Shown here piece after piece: positions 7,370 through 14,925 of a stretch of 24,957 nucleotides of DNA. The stretch spans positions 1 through 24,957 of IMG/VR virus record IMGVR_UViG_3300045902_000378. One strand, written 5' to 3'. Under the pieces are notes generated by a model. It was given only the letters and a program-made list of their open reading frames with translations, did not search any database and had not been told where the DNA came from. Position numbers and translations under genes: made by a program. Origin of the DNA: a virus. Numbering within the stretch: position 1 is the first letter of the stretch; each line of letters starts with the position of its first letter.

Positions 7370-9823
7370 ATGGCCAAGCGATTTACCACAGCCATCACGA
7401 TCGGCGGGCAGCGCGTCGAGCACCCGCCCGCTGACATCGCGCAGACGCGGGCCTGGCGAAAGGCCAACTGCGTATTTTGCCCGCTCGGGCCGGCGCCGAC
7501 GCGGGCCTGGTTTCTGATGCGCCGCAAGGCCCTGCTGGAACTCGACAAGGACGCCGCCCATGACATCGTGTGGCAGCATATCGAGGCGTCTCAGCCGGAT
7601 TCATCAGACGCGACCACAACGACGCTGACATTCCGAGGACTTTACCTCGTCACCGCTGAGCGGCTTTATCACGGCGGCTTAGACGACGACAACGCCCTCT
7701 ACCTGGTCGAGTTCGCTGATGGCCGCTATCTCGACTCCCAAAAGAGCGACAGCGGCGACGTCCGAATGAACCTGCGGAGCTATGCCCAGCAGGAAGATTT
7801 TCTAGAGGGGACAGGCAATCGCACTTGGGAAAATCTTGTAGCCGACTTATGGGGCAAGTGTGACCACTTAGGCAACTTCCCAGGCTTGCCGGCGGACATC
7901 CCGATTGACGATGGACCAGACGGTACCTGGCTCCTTGGATTGAATGCGTATGGCGCTCTCAATGCGGTTCTGGAGCACCTCGACTGCGCCATCGCTCACG
8001 ACGTGCTGGCAGGCACTTACTCGATCGCGCAACTCGGCGAACTGCAAAACGTCGAGGACGACGAGCCGACACTGCAGTGGGACGGTCAGCCAGTAACGCC
8101 GGCGGCAGCGCGCATCGCCGAAAAGCTCGTGGTCTATTTCTACGAGCGCCGCCGCGGGCACGGTCAAGAGCGCGATGTTGATCTCGTCAACAACTGGGCG
8201 GCCACCAGTGGCGTTCACAGCATCGAAAAGACCACTGGCATCGATGGCAGCGACGGCACGCTGCCGCTGTGGGATCCGCTCTACGCGATCCTGGGTGAGA
8301 ATGGCCAACTGGAAAACGAACCACTCCTTGACGACCGGGCCGACAATCGCGTGCAGCGCTACGCGGCGCGGATGACCGTGGCAGACGCCCATCGTATCCA
8401 CGCGGGCTTGCGGACGTTGTGGAAGCCCGGCGGCTTCATCCGGGCCGTGCTGTGGCGGAATTGGGGCGACGGCGGCAGCAGTCCGCTTGGCGGCACGGTG
8501 ACCGAATATGTGAGCGGCCCCTACCTTGTCCGCGGACTGAGAGATCAATCAGGGCCTGGTGGCTCATCGCTGTTTGAATTCGACAGCCGGCCCGAGTCCT
8601 TCTTGACGCTAGACCTGGCGCGCCACAGCTACCCGAACTATCCCCACGTCGCGCAGCTCGTCCAAATCAACCACACCGATGGCATTGTCGGCGGGCACTC
8701 TCAGCCCCCCAACGCGGACGGCTTGCATCTAGGACGAGTGCGGCGGTTCATCGACGGCTCGATGGCCGTGCTGGATGACTGCTGGATTTTGCTGGTCGAT
8801 GACTTCGACCAGCGCCAGGGCCAGCTCACTGCCAAGCAAGGCGAGTTCTTTTACGCCCGCCTGTGCGGCGTCAGGACCTCACGCGAGATTCCCGCCGCCC
8901 AGCCGCGGCAACTCCCGCTGTATCTCGCCTACCGTGGAGAGCGCGGCGAGGACGAGATCATCGTCTTTGAGTTGGCGCAGGAACTCACGATCGGCAACGA
9001 AGCGCAGGCCACTATCTGCCAGCTTTCCGGCGGCAACTACATTGCCACGAACGCCACGGTCATTGTGCGCGATGCGTTTCAGACCGGCGCGGGAATGTGG
9101 GCGGGCAAGGTTGGCTATCGCGGCCTGGCACGCAAACGGTCGGACGAGAAATACGACATCCTCTACATGCAGCGCGAAGCGCTGTTCGTGAAGTTTCAGA
9201 CCACTCAGGACCGCAGCCCACAATCGACAGCGATTCAAGGCCAAGTGGTCTTTCGCTTTCAGCACGGCGACCACGGTCCGAGCATTGGCGAAACGATCAC
9301 GATCCAGGACGTTGAAAAACTGTTTCCGCGAGCGCTCAAGGGCGGCTACGGCTATGCAGTCTGGAATGATCTCGTGGGCATCTATACTTGCCTGACAGTT
9401 CAGCAGCAATGCCTTTTAGCCACGGCGCAGGTCAATATGCCCTATTCCGGCGTCGGGGCCGGCGGCATGGACGGCGAAGTCGGCGTGAACAACGTCACGA
9501 TCAAGGACTTCACGCCAATCACTCCCTCGCCGTTCAACCTGGTCCCACAGCCGATTCCGCGCAACGCCTCAAATGTGTTCGGTCACAAAGGGCGCGACAA
9601 CGATCAAGTGCTGCTCGCGTGGGACGAGTGGAGTGTTTCGTGGATCGTCATCGACGTGAGCAAGCATGAAGTAGCGCTGATCTTCGATCTGCGTGTGAAG
9701 CCGGACAAGACGAAACTGCAGGTAAAGGCCATCAAGGCTGCCATCGAGACGAATCTCGACCCGACGAAGCCCGCCCCAGATGGCGTTGACTGGACTGATA
9801 AGATTGACCTCAAGACCTGTTGA
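7370..9823 (+). CDS. Large probable tail/baseplate structural protein, 817 aa
   Basis: A complete 817-residue protein without signal peptide or membrane segment. Near the N terminus is a CVFCP motif, followed by beta-rich sequence (TLTFRGLYLVTAERLYHGG), a long central region with many D/G/W residues, and a further beta-rich C-terminal half. No enzymatic motif is recognised. The position after portal-MuF and before a small Cys-rich structural-like protein points to a virion protein, most likely in the tail or host-contact apparatus. This is inference from location and size only. The Shine-Dalgarno is weak; the gene is 3 bases after the preceding stop and probably coupled to it. Confidence 0.75.
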   Translation: MAKRFTTAITIGGQRVEHPPADIAQTRAWRKANCVFCPLGPAPTRAWFLMRRKALLELDKDAAHDIVWQHIEASQPDSSDATTTTLTFRGLYLVTAERLYHGGLDDDNALYLVEFADGRYLDSQKSDSGDVRMNLRSYAQQEDFLEGTGNRTWENLVADLWGKCDHLGNFPGLPADIPIDDGPDGTWLLGLNAYGALNAVLEHLDCAIAHDVLAGTYSIAQLGELQNVEDDEPTLQWDGQPVTPAAARIAEKLVVYFYERRRGHGQERDVDLVNNWAATSGVHSIEKTTGIDGSDGTLPLWDPLYAILGENGQLENEPLLDDRADNRVQRYAARMTVADAHRIHAGLRTLWKPGGFIRAVLWRNWGDGGSSPLGGTVTEYVSGPYLVRGLRDQSGPGGSSLFEFDSRPESFLTLDLARHSYPNYPHVAQLVQINHTDGIVGGHSQPPNADGLHLGRVRRFIDGSMAVLDDCWILLVDDFDQRQGQLTAKQGEFFYARLCGVRTSREIPAAQPRQLPLYLAYRGERGEDEIIVFELAQELTIGNEAQATICQLSGGNYIATNATVIVRDAFQTGAGMWAGKVGYRGLARKRSDEKYDILYMQREALFVKFQTTQDRSPQSTAIQGQVVFRFQHGDHGPSIGETITIQDVEKLFPRALKGGYGYAVWNDLVGIYTCLTVQQQCLLATAQVNMPYSGVGAGGMDGEVGVNNVTIKDFTPITPSPFNLVPQPIPRNASNVFGHKGRDNDQVLLAWDEWSVSWIVIDVSKHEVALIFDLRVKPDKTKLQVKAIKAAIETNLDPTKPAPDGVDWTDKIDLKTC

Positions 9824-9828
9824 TCGCG

Positions 9829-10329
9829 ATGCCCGATTACATGCATGTAACGAGCGACGGCAAGCTGATTGTCGATGAGACCACGGGCAAACTGTTTGCC
9901 GGCGACACGTGCTGCTGTGGCATCTTCGCCATCGTGATCTGGAACTCGAACGCAGCGCGAGACGACAATTTCAAGGTCGTTTTGAACGGGACGGAACTGG
10001 GCACGATCAACAATAACGCCAGCGACTACACCGGGCGCATCTTTTCGCTCGACGCCGCGATCACGCCAGCCAATATCAGCGTTCAACAACCCAACGCCTT
10101 CGAACCCACGATCGTCTTTAATGCCGCCCTGCTGATCAACGGCACGAATACGCTGCGTATCGAGTCAATCCAGGACAACAACAACGGCAATTTTGGCGAA
10201 GTGCGGGTGGCCAAATGGATTCTGACCGGCGGCCAATATGCAATTCACGGCACGCCCTACGTCAGTGCCTCCTACAGCTTTGCAGATGGCGTTGGCAACG
10301 GCCAAGATTACACGTTCAGCTATCCGTAG
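9829..10329 (+). CDS. Small beta-rich structural/adhesin-like protein, 166 aa
   Basis: The ATG at 9829 was chosen; a TTG at 9820 overlaps the previous stop and is the alternative. The protein starts with MPDYMHVTSDGKLIVDE, has a CCCG cluster near residue 28, and then beta-sandwich-like sequence with many N/D/G/T residues (VVLNGTELGTINNN, DNNNGNFGEVRVAKW). The second half would suit a carbohydrate-binding or adhesin-like fold. As the last gene of the rightward structural block, with host-contact character, a fibre or tip protein is plausible but unproven. It ends one base before the end of the opposite-strand gene. Confidence 0.7.
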   Translation: MPDYMHVTSDGKLIVDETTGKLFAGDTCCCGIFAIVIWNSNAARDDNFKVVLNGTELGTINNNASDYTGRIFSLDAAITPANISVQQPNAFEPTIVFNAALLINGTNTLRIESIQDNNNGNFGEVRVAKWILTGGQYAIHGTPYVSASYSFADGVGNGQDYTFSYP

Positions 10330-10330
10330 G

Positions 10331-10996
10331 TCAGTCGGCGTCGGGTGGCTTCTTCCGCCCGGTCAGAGCCGCCTCTGCCTTGGGTCCGCCGATCCGCTGG
10401 ATGGCCGTGTAGGCTTCTTCCCAGCGCCGCCCGTCGAGTTCCTTGACCAGCAGCGGAATCGCATCTTCGCCGCCGATGCGACCTAGCGCTAGGCAGATTA
10501 GGCCGTGGTCAAGTTCGGCCTCGGGCCGGCGCAATAGCGCCTTGAGCCGCGCCGCGTCACGCGTATCGGCCAGAAACACCAAATGCTCAAGGGCTCTGGT
10601 CCGCGTCCATTTCTCCGGCGCCAGCAGCATCAGATAGCACGCCTCCTTGAACTGCCGCATTTCGCTTTCGCTGAACGACTCGTCGGGCGGCGGTTCAAGT
10701 TGCCGGTTGTACGACCACTGATCGAGTTGAGCATAGATGCGGCGGCACGCACAGCGCTGGCTGTACTGAACTGCCGGCACGCGGTTATAGCGAGCGAAGG
10801 CGTCAAGCGTCCGCTGGGCAATGCCGACACGGTAATCAGCTTGGCCAGTCAGCGAGTAACCGCGCGGCGTGGCAGTGCAAGCGAGGCGGGCAAGTTCAAT
10901 GAGAGTTTGGCCGTTGGGACTGCGCGTCCCGTCCGGCGCAAAGCGGGTATCGGTGGCGGGGAGGATCGCGGCGATGATCAGCAACGTGGTGGCCAT
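10331..10996 (-). CDS. Exported protein with HEAT-like repeats, 221 aa
   Basis: The N terminus (MATTLLIIAAILPATD) is a short hydrophobic signal-peptide-like segment. A CACRR motif lies near residue 85 and a Pro/Ser acidic linker at about 100-110. From about residue 125 to the end are helical repeats with HEAT-like rhythm (ALEHLVFLADTRDAARL, CLALGRIGGEDAIPLLV, AYTAIQRIGGPKAEAAL). HEAT repeats are protein-binding scaffolds, and planctomycetes have many exported ones. The gene points against the structural operon and converges on it with one base between stops. It may be a lysogeny-expressed accessory gene; its partner is unknown. Confidence 0.7.
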   Translation of the reverse strand: MATTLLIIAAILPATDTRFAPDGTRSPNGQTLIELARLACTATPRGYSLTGQADYRVGIAQRTLDAFARYNRVPAVQYSQRCACRRIYAQLDQWSYNRQLEPPPDESFSESEMRQFKEACYLMLLAPEKWTRTRALEHLVFLADTRDAARLKALLRRPEAELDHGLICLALGRIGGEDAIPLLVKELDGRRWEEAYTAIQRIGGPKAEAALTGRKKPPDAD

Positions 10997-11368
10997 GTCG
11001 GCCAGTGTAGCAACGCGGACGGCGGCTCTCCACTACGAGGCCAGCAAGCGAGCGAAGCGCGCACGCTCAATTACATACGGCGAGCCTTGTCGATCAGGCG
11101 TCCCCGCCAGCCAGCGAGAATTTTCGAAAACCACAACCGGTAGTAGGTCGCGCCCTGCCGACCCACAATATCTTGTGCAAGCTTGCTTTTCTCGGCGGTG
11201 GTGTTATCTTGTCCACCGAACCACCGAAGCGGCACAATCGTCAGCCGTGGAACCCGGCCCGCCGGCCCGTCAGTCCGGCGTCTTGTGAAGCGACTTGACC
11301 CGTCGCCTCTTGGAATCGTCCGGCAGGGATGCTGCCCGTCATTCCTCGTTGTCTGGGAGTCTGCAACT
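10997..11368. other. Gene-free interval between divergent genes
   Basis: About 370 bases between the start of the leftward HEAT-like gene and the start of the WYL-like gene. It must hold two divergent promoters, but I see no near-consensus pair. A hairpin with stem CGGTGG/CCACCG (11196-11201 with 11213-11218) is visible. The rightward frame can be read upstream to 11183, but codon use and residue composition there are not coding-like, so the start at 11369 is preferred. Confidence 0.4.
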
Positions 11369-11836
11369 ATGTCCCCGCTCGCCGTTGGTCGGTTCTACTC
11401 GTTCGATTATCCGGCCGCCAATTACGAAGGCGTTCGCGTCCGCCTCGAGCGCCGCCGTGTGAAAGTGCTGGAAGCTCGCGACACGTTCGCCCAGCCGCTG
11501 GAATTCGCCACGCTGATCGAAGACCCGCTGCTGATGCGCGGCCGCTGGCTGTACCGCTGCCTTGATCTCGACAAGGGCGAGGAGCGGAAGTTTTACGACC
11601 GCTCCATGTTCAGCATCCGCGAGATTGCCGAGCCGAAGTATGGCGGTGACGTCGAGCCGCCGCAGCTCATGGCCGTCGTGGATCCCGGTGCTCAGCGCGT
11701 TGTGGCTCGAGCCATGCCGCCAGCGACGGCCGAAGGATTTGCCCGCGGCTGGTCGCGTCGCCACGGCATGGCTTGCACGGTCATCGAACCGATCAACTTG
11801 CCCAGCGACGATCAAGTTCTTGAGCAATTGCGATAA
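11369..11836 (+). CDS. WYL-domain-like small protein, 155 aa
   Basis: The ATG at 11369 begins MSPLAVGRFYSFDYP. The sequence runs through FATLIEDPLLMRGRWLYRCLD and GEERKFYDRSMFSIREI, a pattern resembling the WYL fold (a ligand-sensing SH3-like beta barrel of bacterial regulators) with its final R-F...I strand, but without a helix-turn-helix. The C-terminal part is basic and helical. It could sense a nucleotide or ligand in lysogeny, but the similarity is by eye only. The last 44 bases overlap the 3' end of the integrase gene on the other strand, so the two genes converge. Confidence 0.65.
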   Translation: MSPLAVGRFYSFDYPAANYEGVRVRLERRRVKVLEARDTFAQPLEFATLIEDPLLMRGRWLYRCLDLDKGEERKFYDRSMFSIREIAEPKYGGDVEPPQLMAVVDPGAQRVVARAMPPATAEGFARGWSRRHGMACTVIEPINLPSDDQVLEQLR

Positions 11837-13022
11837 GCTCGGCAGCTTCGTTCTCGGCGTAGATCGCTGTCGTGTTCAGGTCCGCGTGGCCCAGCCAGCG
11901 CTGTGCGGCCTGCTGGCCGATCGTCTGACTGATCTCGGTCGCGATTGCGTGACGGAGTTGGTTGGGGGTCCAGCAATGCGCGGCTCGCCATGCCGCCGCC
12001 TCCTCACGCAGCCGCTGTTGATCCTCTGGCTTGAGCTTCGGTGAAATGCGACGGAGATGCTTCGGCATGTCGAAAGCGATCTCGCAGGCCCGTGTGATCG
12101 CGCGGCGATACGTGTAGGTGTCGTAATGCTCGCGGACCTGGTCTCGCACTGCCCGGCCGGTCCGCCTTACTTCGGCGTCGCGTGGGCTGAATAGGTACGC
12201 CTCAAGATCGGTTCGCATGTACGGCAACAGGATCGTTTGCGCTGCCTGCGGGATCGCTTTAACCAGCGCCTGGCCGCGCCACGAATTCTTGTGCCTGGCC
12301 GGAGCGTAGAGCCAGACCGGCCCGCCCGTGCGCAGATCGCAGCCCCGCATGATCGTGACCTCCTCCGGCCGCATCCCGCACAGGTATTGGACCTGAGCCA
12401 TCGCCGCGATCACGGGCGGTAGATGCGGCAGCACAGCTTTGACCGCGGCCTGACTGACCGGGCGGACGGGCTCAGTTTCCCTGGCCTCAGTGCGGCCGCG
12501 CTGCAGTCCGGCGACACACGACAGGCGATGGTAGAGTTCCGGCGGCAGGCGCTCGTTCGAACACAGCCAGCGGAAAAACCGCTTGACCCGTCCGACCTGG
12601 GCGTTGATGTGGTTGCGGGAGTAGCCGGCGGCGATGAGCGATTGCCGGTAGGTCATCAAGGCCCGCGGGCCAAACTCACGGGCCAGCATCGTCCCGAAAT
12701 GCTTGGCCAGGGCCTTTAAAGCCTGGACGATGTTGCCGAATTCCTTGGTCCGCCTCCCGCTTTGGCAGTAGTACCCCTCGGCAAAGTCGAGATAGACCAG
12801 GACGGCTTCGCTGATCGTGATATCGAGGCCGGCGCCGCTGTCGGCCGGTGGCGTGTAGCCGCCAGCCAGGATTTGCGCCACGACCTCGCCGTACTTTTTG
12901 TGGGCCTCCGGACTGCCAGCCTTGCCCAAGTAGAGCCGCCGGGACCTCGTTGGAATGGAACGGTGCTCTACGAACGCCTGGCCATTCGGGTGAACACGGA
13001 ATTTCGGAACGCGCGGAATCAT
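11793..13022 (-). CDS. int: Tyrosine recombinase / phage integrase, 409 aa
   Basis: The start at 13022 is set by a Shine-Dalgarno TAGGAG (complement of 13031-13036) 8 bases upstream. An N-terminal basic arm-binding-like region precedes a SAM-like core-binding domain (about residues 60-170) and the catalytic domain. Recognisable residues are Arg about 217 in CGMRPEE, Lys about 246 in RHKNSW, Arg about 356 in NQLRH, His about 378 in WLGHAD, and nucleophile Tyr about 386 in AIYAE. The usual His of the HxxR box is Asn here. The enzyme inserts and excises the phage genome at att sites; the attP core lies about 118 bases upstream of its start. Confidence 0.93.
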   Translation of the reverse strand: MIPRVPKFRVHPNGQAFVEHRSIPTRSRRLYLGKAGSPEAHKKYGEVVAQILAGGYTPPADSGAGLDITISEAVLVYLDFAEGYYCQSGRRTKEFGNIVQALKALAKHFGTMLAREFGPRALMTYRQSLIAAGYSRNHINAQVGRVKRFFRWLCSNERLPPELYHRLSCVAGLQRGRTEARETEPVRPVSQAAVKAVLPHLPPVIAAMAQVQYLCGMRPEEVTIMRGCDLRTGGPVWLYAPARHKNSWRGQALVKAIPQAAQTILLPYMRTDLEAYLFSPRDAEVRRTGRAVRDQVREHYDTYTYRRAITRACEIAFDMPKHLRRISPKLKPEDQQRLREEAAAWRAAHCWTPNQLRHAIATEISQTIGQQAAQRWLGHADLNTTAIYAENEAAELIAIAQELDRRWAS

Positions 13023-13052
13023 GCCCTTAGCTCCTAAGCTGGCCGTGTCGCA

Positions 13053-13070
13053 CGATACGGTGCGATACGG
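13053..13070 (+). repeat. Tandem CGATACGG repeats, possible integrase arm sites (left)
   Basis: Two copies of CGATACGG (13053-13060 and 13063-13070) lie between the integrase start and the tRNA fragment. The first sits in the 11-mer GCACGATACGG, which recurs at 13300-13310 on the other side of the core. Placement on both flanks suits integrase or excisionase arm binding. Confidence 0.5.
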
Positions 13071-13139
13071 TTGGGACATGCCGCGCCGCGAATCAGTCGC
13101 GGGGACGCAAGTTGCTGTCGGCAAACGGGTTGTAACCAG

Positions 13140-13183
13140 TACCCCGGGCGCGATTCGAACGCGCGACCCCCGGTTTAGGAAAC
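13140..13183 (-). other. attP core: 3' half of tRNA-Arg(CCT)
   Basis: Read on the minus strand, the block contains an anticodon loop TTCCTAA (complement of 13175-13181), a 5-base variable loop, a perfect T arm GCGCG-TTCGAAT-CGCGC (13164-13148), a 3' acceptor strand CCGGGGT and discriminator A at 13140. The 5' anticodon-stem strand does not pair beyond the first bases, and no D arm or 5' acceptor strand precedes it. It is thus a tRNA 3' half, as carried in attP by phages that integrate into tRNA genes and restore the host 3' end. The 3' end faces the integrase gene. Confidence 0.8.
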
Positions 13184-13299
13184 AGCGCTTTGGGCAGGTG
13201 TTCTCCGCGACTAACTTTTGGCGTGGCAATTGGTTATGGAAATCCGGCGAGTGGACAACTCGGCGCGGATGGACGCATGAGATTTCAGCGTTTTGCGAG

Positions 13300-13310
13300 G
13301 CACGATACGG
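13300..13310 (+). repeat. GCACGATACGG repeat, possible integrase arm site (right)
   Basis: This is an exact 11-base copy of 13050-13060, in the same orientation, about 117 bases to the right of the tRNA-fragment core. Its left counterparts lie about 70-80 bases from the core. Confidence 0.45.
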
Positions 13311-13379
13311 GAAAACGTGTCGTCGTAAGGGCGTGATTCTTCACTCGCTCGGCGCGGAGGCGGAGTGTAAACTTGCGGC

Positions 13380-13538
13380 ATGACCACAGCATCTTTCGCC
13401 CTGTTCGCCGTGCTGTATGTGGCTCTGCTTATTTGCTCGGCCCTGTACGGGTATCGCCGGGGTTTCCAGGACGGGCTTTCTGAATCGCATCGACGACGTC
13501 GGCCGGCAAATGGATTTGAACGGGGGCCTGCTCGCTGA
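13380..13538 (+). CDS. Possible 52-aa single-TM protein
   Basis: A short frame begins MTTASFALFAVLYVALL, with a hydrophobic segment at about residues 5-23 followed by YGYRRGFQDGLS and a cluster of four Arg, the topology of small phage membrane proteins. Its last 110 bases overlap the 3' end of the leftward zinc-ribbon gene, and no strong Shine-Dalgarno is visible. The overlap makes it uncertain; one of the two C termini may be non-functional sequence. Confidence 0.35.
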   Translation: MTTASFALFAVLYVALLICSALYGYRRGFQDGLSESHRRRRPANGFERGPAR

Positions 13539-13959
13539 ATGTCTGGTAAGCGAGAAGGATCGCGCCGATCACGGCCAGCACTAGCATCCAGAATTGAACC
13601 GCCTCTTGCTGGTTGCTTGGAGCGAGGCGCCAGAGGGCGGAAAGCTCAGGCATTTGCAGATTGGCCTGCCTGGCGATTTCTTCCGCTGGAAGGTCGCTGC
13701 GCAGCGCGTGACGAGCGATCCCAAACACTTTCTCCAAGAAGTCCCTGTCGGCTGTCGAGTGCGGTGTGATAACCGTCGCGTCTTTAACCGACTCGTATTT
13801 GCCGTGCGGAACCGTGCCGTCGCTGTGGCATCTCGGGCAACCTTCGCGAACGCGGAAAACGCCACCAAGGATGTTGGCGGTTTGCGTGACAGGCGATTCG
13901 AAAAAGAAAACCGCCCTGCACTCAGGGTTGTCGCAGACCGCCGGAAGCATCATGCCCAT
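13429..13959 (-). CDS. Zinc-ribbon membrane-anchored protein, 176 aa
   Basis: It begins MGMMLPAVCDNPEC. Two pairs of Cys, CDNPEC (about residues 9-14) and CPRC (about 41-44), form a zinc ribbon. A middle helical region is followed by one hydrophobic segment at about residues 123-142 (FWMLVLAVIGAILLAYQTF) and a short C-terminal tail. With no signal peptide, the ribbon is probably cytoplasmic and tethered to the membrane. The family is not recognised. It lies with the 92-aa gene in a leftward unit from the divergent promoter, the position of lysogeny-maintenance genes, which hints at a prophage-state role. Confidence 0.7.
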   Translation of the reverse strand: MGMMLPAVCDNPECRAVFFFESPVTQTANILGGVFRVREGCPRCHSDGTVPHGKYESVKDATVITPHSTADRDFLEKVFGIARHALRSDLPAEEIARQANLQMPELSALWRLAPSNQQEAVQFWMLVLAVIGAILLAYQTFSEQAPVQIHLPADVVDAIQKARPGNPGDTRTGPSK

Positions 13960-13995
13960 CTGAGCTAACCCGCGTGCTGGGTTGGGGTTGTGGCG

Positions 13996-14274
13996 TCAAT
14001 CTGGTAGTCCGATTTCCTTATTGCGTTTGATGCGCCGCATAAATTCCAAGGCATCGTCGGCGAATCCAAGGGCTTCGGACACGGCACGGTCGATTCGGTT
14101 AATGCCGTCGATTCGAACCTCGGGAACCTTCATGTCGCCCATGTCCTTTAGCACAGCCTCGAGCTGACCAACGGCGACCTGCAGAGCCTTTCGGCTCACT
14201 TCAATCTGCTCTCGCGTGCGTGTCCCGACACGACTAACGCGCCCGCGCTCTTCGCGTTTTCCTTGCTTCGGCAT
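13996..14274 (-). CDS. Helical small protein, 92 aa
   Basis: It has a very basic N terminus (MPKQGKREERGR) followed by a long predicted helix (SRKALQVAVGQLEAVLKDM), a second helical part (INRIDRAVSEALGFADDALEF) and a basic end. A coiled-coil or four-helix character is likely. No DNA-binding motif is clear. It is the first gene transcribed from the strong leftward promoter at 14313-14341, with about 30 bases of leader, which is where a repressor or antirepressor would be expected. Its role is therefore worth testing, but I do not recognise it. Confidence 0.65.
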   Translation of the reverse strand: MPKQGKREERGRVSRVGTRTREQIEVSRKALQVAVGQLEAVLKDMGDMKVPEVRIDGINRIDRAVSEALGFADDALEFMRRIKRNKEIGLPD

Positions 14275-14312
14275 GTCACGTCCAGTGACGAAGTGTTGCG
14301 AATCTTCAAAAA

Positions 14313-14341
14313 AGTCTATGTCCGAAGTCGTGTCGTGTCAA
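14313..14341 (-). promoter_or_regulatory. Leftward promoter of the lysogeny-side genes
   Basis: On the minus strand a perfect TTGACA (14341-14336) is separated by 17 bases from TAGACT (14318-14313). Transcription would start near 14306, about 30 bases before the ATG at 14274. Confidence 0.65.
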
Positions 14342-14380
14342 CGTGTTACGCCAAATAACAATAATATCTTCCTGGAACTA

Positions 14381-14409
14381 TTGACTGTTTTCGGTACAGA
14401 CGGTAATAT
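14381..14409 (+). promoter_or_regulatory. Strong rightward early promoter, leaderless
   Basis: TTGACT (14381-14386), a 17-base spacer and TAATAT (14404-14409) form a near-consensus sigma70-type promoter. The ATG of the first early gene is at 14418, eight bases after the -10 box, so the transcript should begin at or within two bases of the start codon. The octamer TAATATCT occurs at 14362-14369 and again at the -10 (14404-14411), a possible operator repeat. Confidence 0.7.
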
Positions 14410-14417
14410 CTCGCAAC

Positions 14418-14795
14418 ATGTCAGCCATCTTCACCGACCTCATCGAACTCTCGGAAGCCGCGAAGCTGCTGCCAAAGCGGCACGGCAAGAAGATCCACGT
14501 GAAGACGATCAAGCGGTGGATCGTGAAGGGCTGCCGGGGGATTCGGCTGGGCGGGCAGAAGATCGGCGACGTGTGGTTTACCTCCGCGGCCTGGCTGCGG
14601 CAGTTTCACGACGAATGCACGCGGCGGGCGTCACGCGAGAGCGAGTGCGACCGGCCGCCGGCTGTTGTTTCAGAAGCCGCTCGACGGGCTGAGCGGGAAT
14701 TAGCACGGAGATTTGGATTCGATGCCACGGAAACGGACGCGGCAGCGCAAGTGCCTCACGTGCGCCAACAAGGCCACGCGGCGCGGACTGTGTGA
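14418..14795 (+). CDS. DUF1580-family DNA-binding-like protein, 125 aa
   Basis: Residues 5-70 match the pattern of the planctomycete DUF1580 family as I know it: LIELSEAAKLLPKRHGKK, VKTIKRWIVKGCRGIRLGGQKIG, WFTSAAWLRQF. This is an excisionase/MerR-type winged helix-turn-helix. The tail (about 75-125) is Ala/Arg-rich. It is the first gene after the rightward promoter, about 1.4 kb from the integrase start, so it may be an excisionase or early regulator. No Shine-Dalgarno is possible in the short leader. Its last 74 bases overlap the next gene in another frame. Confidence 0.8.
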   Translation: MSAIFTDLIELSEAAKLLPKRHGKKIHVKTIKRWIVKGCRGIRLGGQKIGDVWFTSAAWLRQFHDECTRRASRESECDRPPAVVSEAARRAERELARRFGFDATETDAAAQVPHVRQQGHAARTV

Positions 14796-14925
14796 CGCCT
14801 GCTACGCGCAAGCCTATCGGGCGATGCGCAAGGGCGAGATTACGTTCGATGAGGCGGAAAAACAGGGAACCATTTTGCCGCGGCATCGCGGCGTGTGGGC
14901 GCAAAAGACTGGTCTGGCGAAGTAG
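14722..14925 (+). CDS. Small zinc-finger protein, 67 aa
   Basis: The ATG at 14722 is chosen (a TTG at 14713 is in frame). The product has a basic start (MPRKRTRQRK), then CLTCANKATRRGLCDACY, a CxxC-x10-CxxC zinc-binding motif, and a short helical acidic part. Such tiny treble-clef or ribbon proteins are frequent in phage early operons and may bind nucleic acid. The first third overlaps the end of the DUF1580 gene in a different frame; both frames look coding, because each keeps a recognisable fold motif upstream or downstream of the overlap. Confidence 0.65.
   Translation: MPRKRTRQRKCLTCANKATRRGLCDACYAQAYRAMRKGEITFDEAEKQGTILPRHRGVWAQKTGLAK

Noticed and set aside
11183-11368. Upstream extension of the WYL-like protein
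   Set aside because: The sequence is Cys/Pro/Arg-rich and unlike a protein, whereas the family-like pattern begins at the ATG 11369.
13140-13183. A complete tRNA-Arg gene
   Set aside because: No 5' acceptor strand, D arm or matching 5' anticodon strand precedes the half.
13023-13229. N-terminal extension of the integrase upstream of 13022
   Set aside because: The extra residues run through the attP and tRNA fragment, and a good Shine-Dalgarno supports the start at 13022.
13021-13383. 120-aa rightward frame with a GAIRTRDPRFRK segment
   Set aside because: That segment is the translation of the tRNA 3' half on the opposite strand, and the frame covers the attP region.
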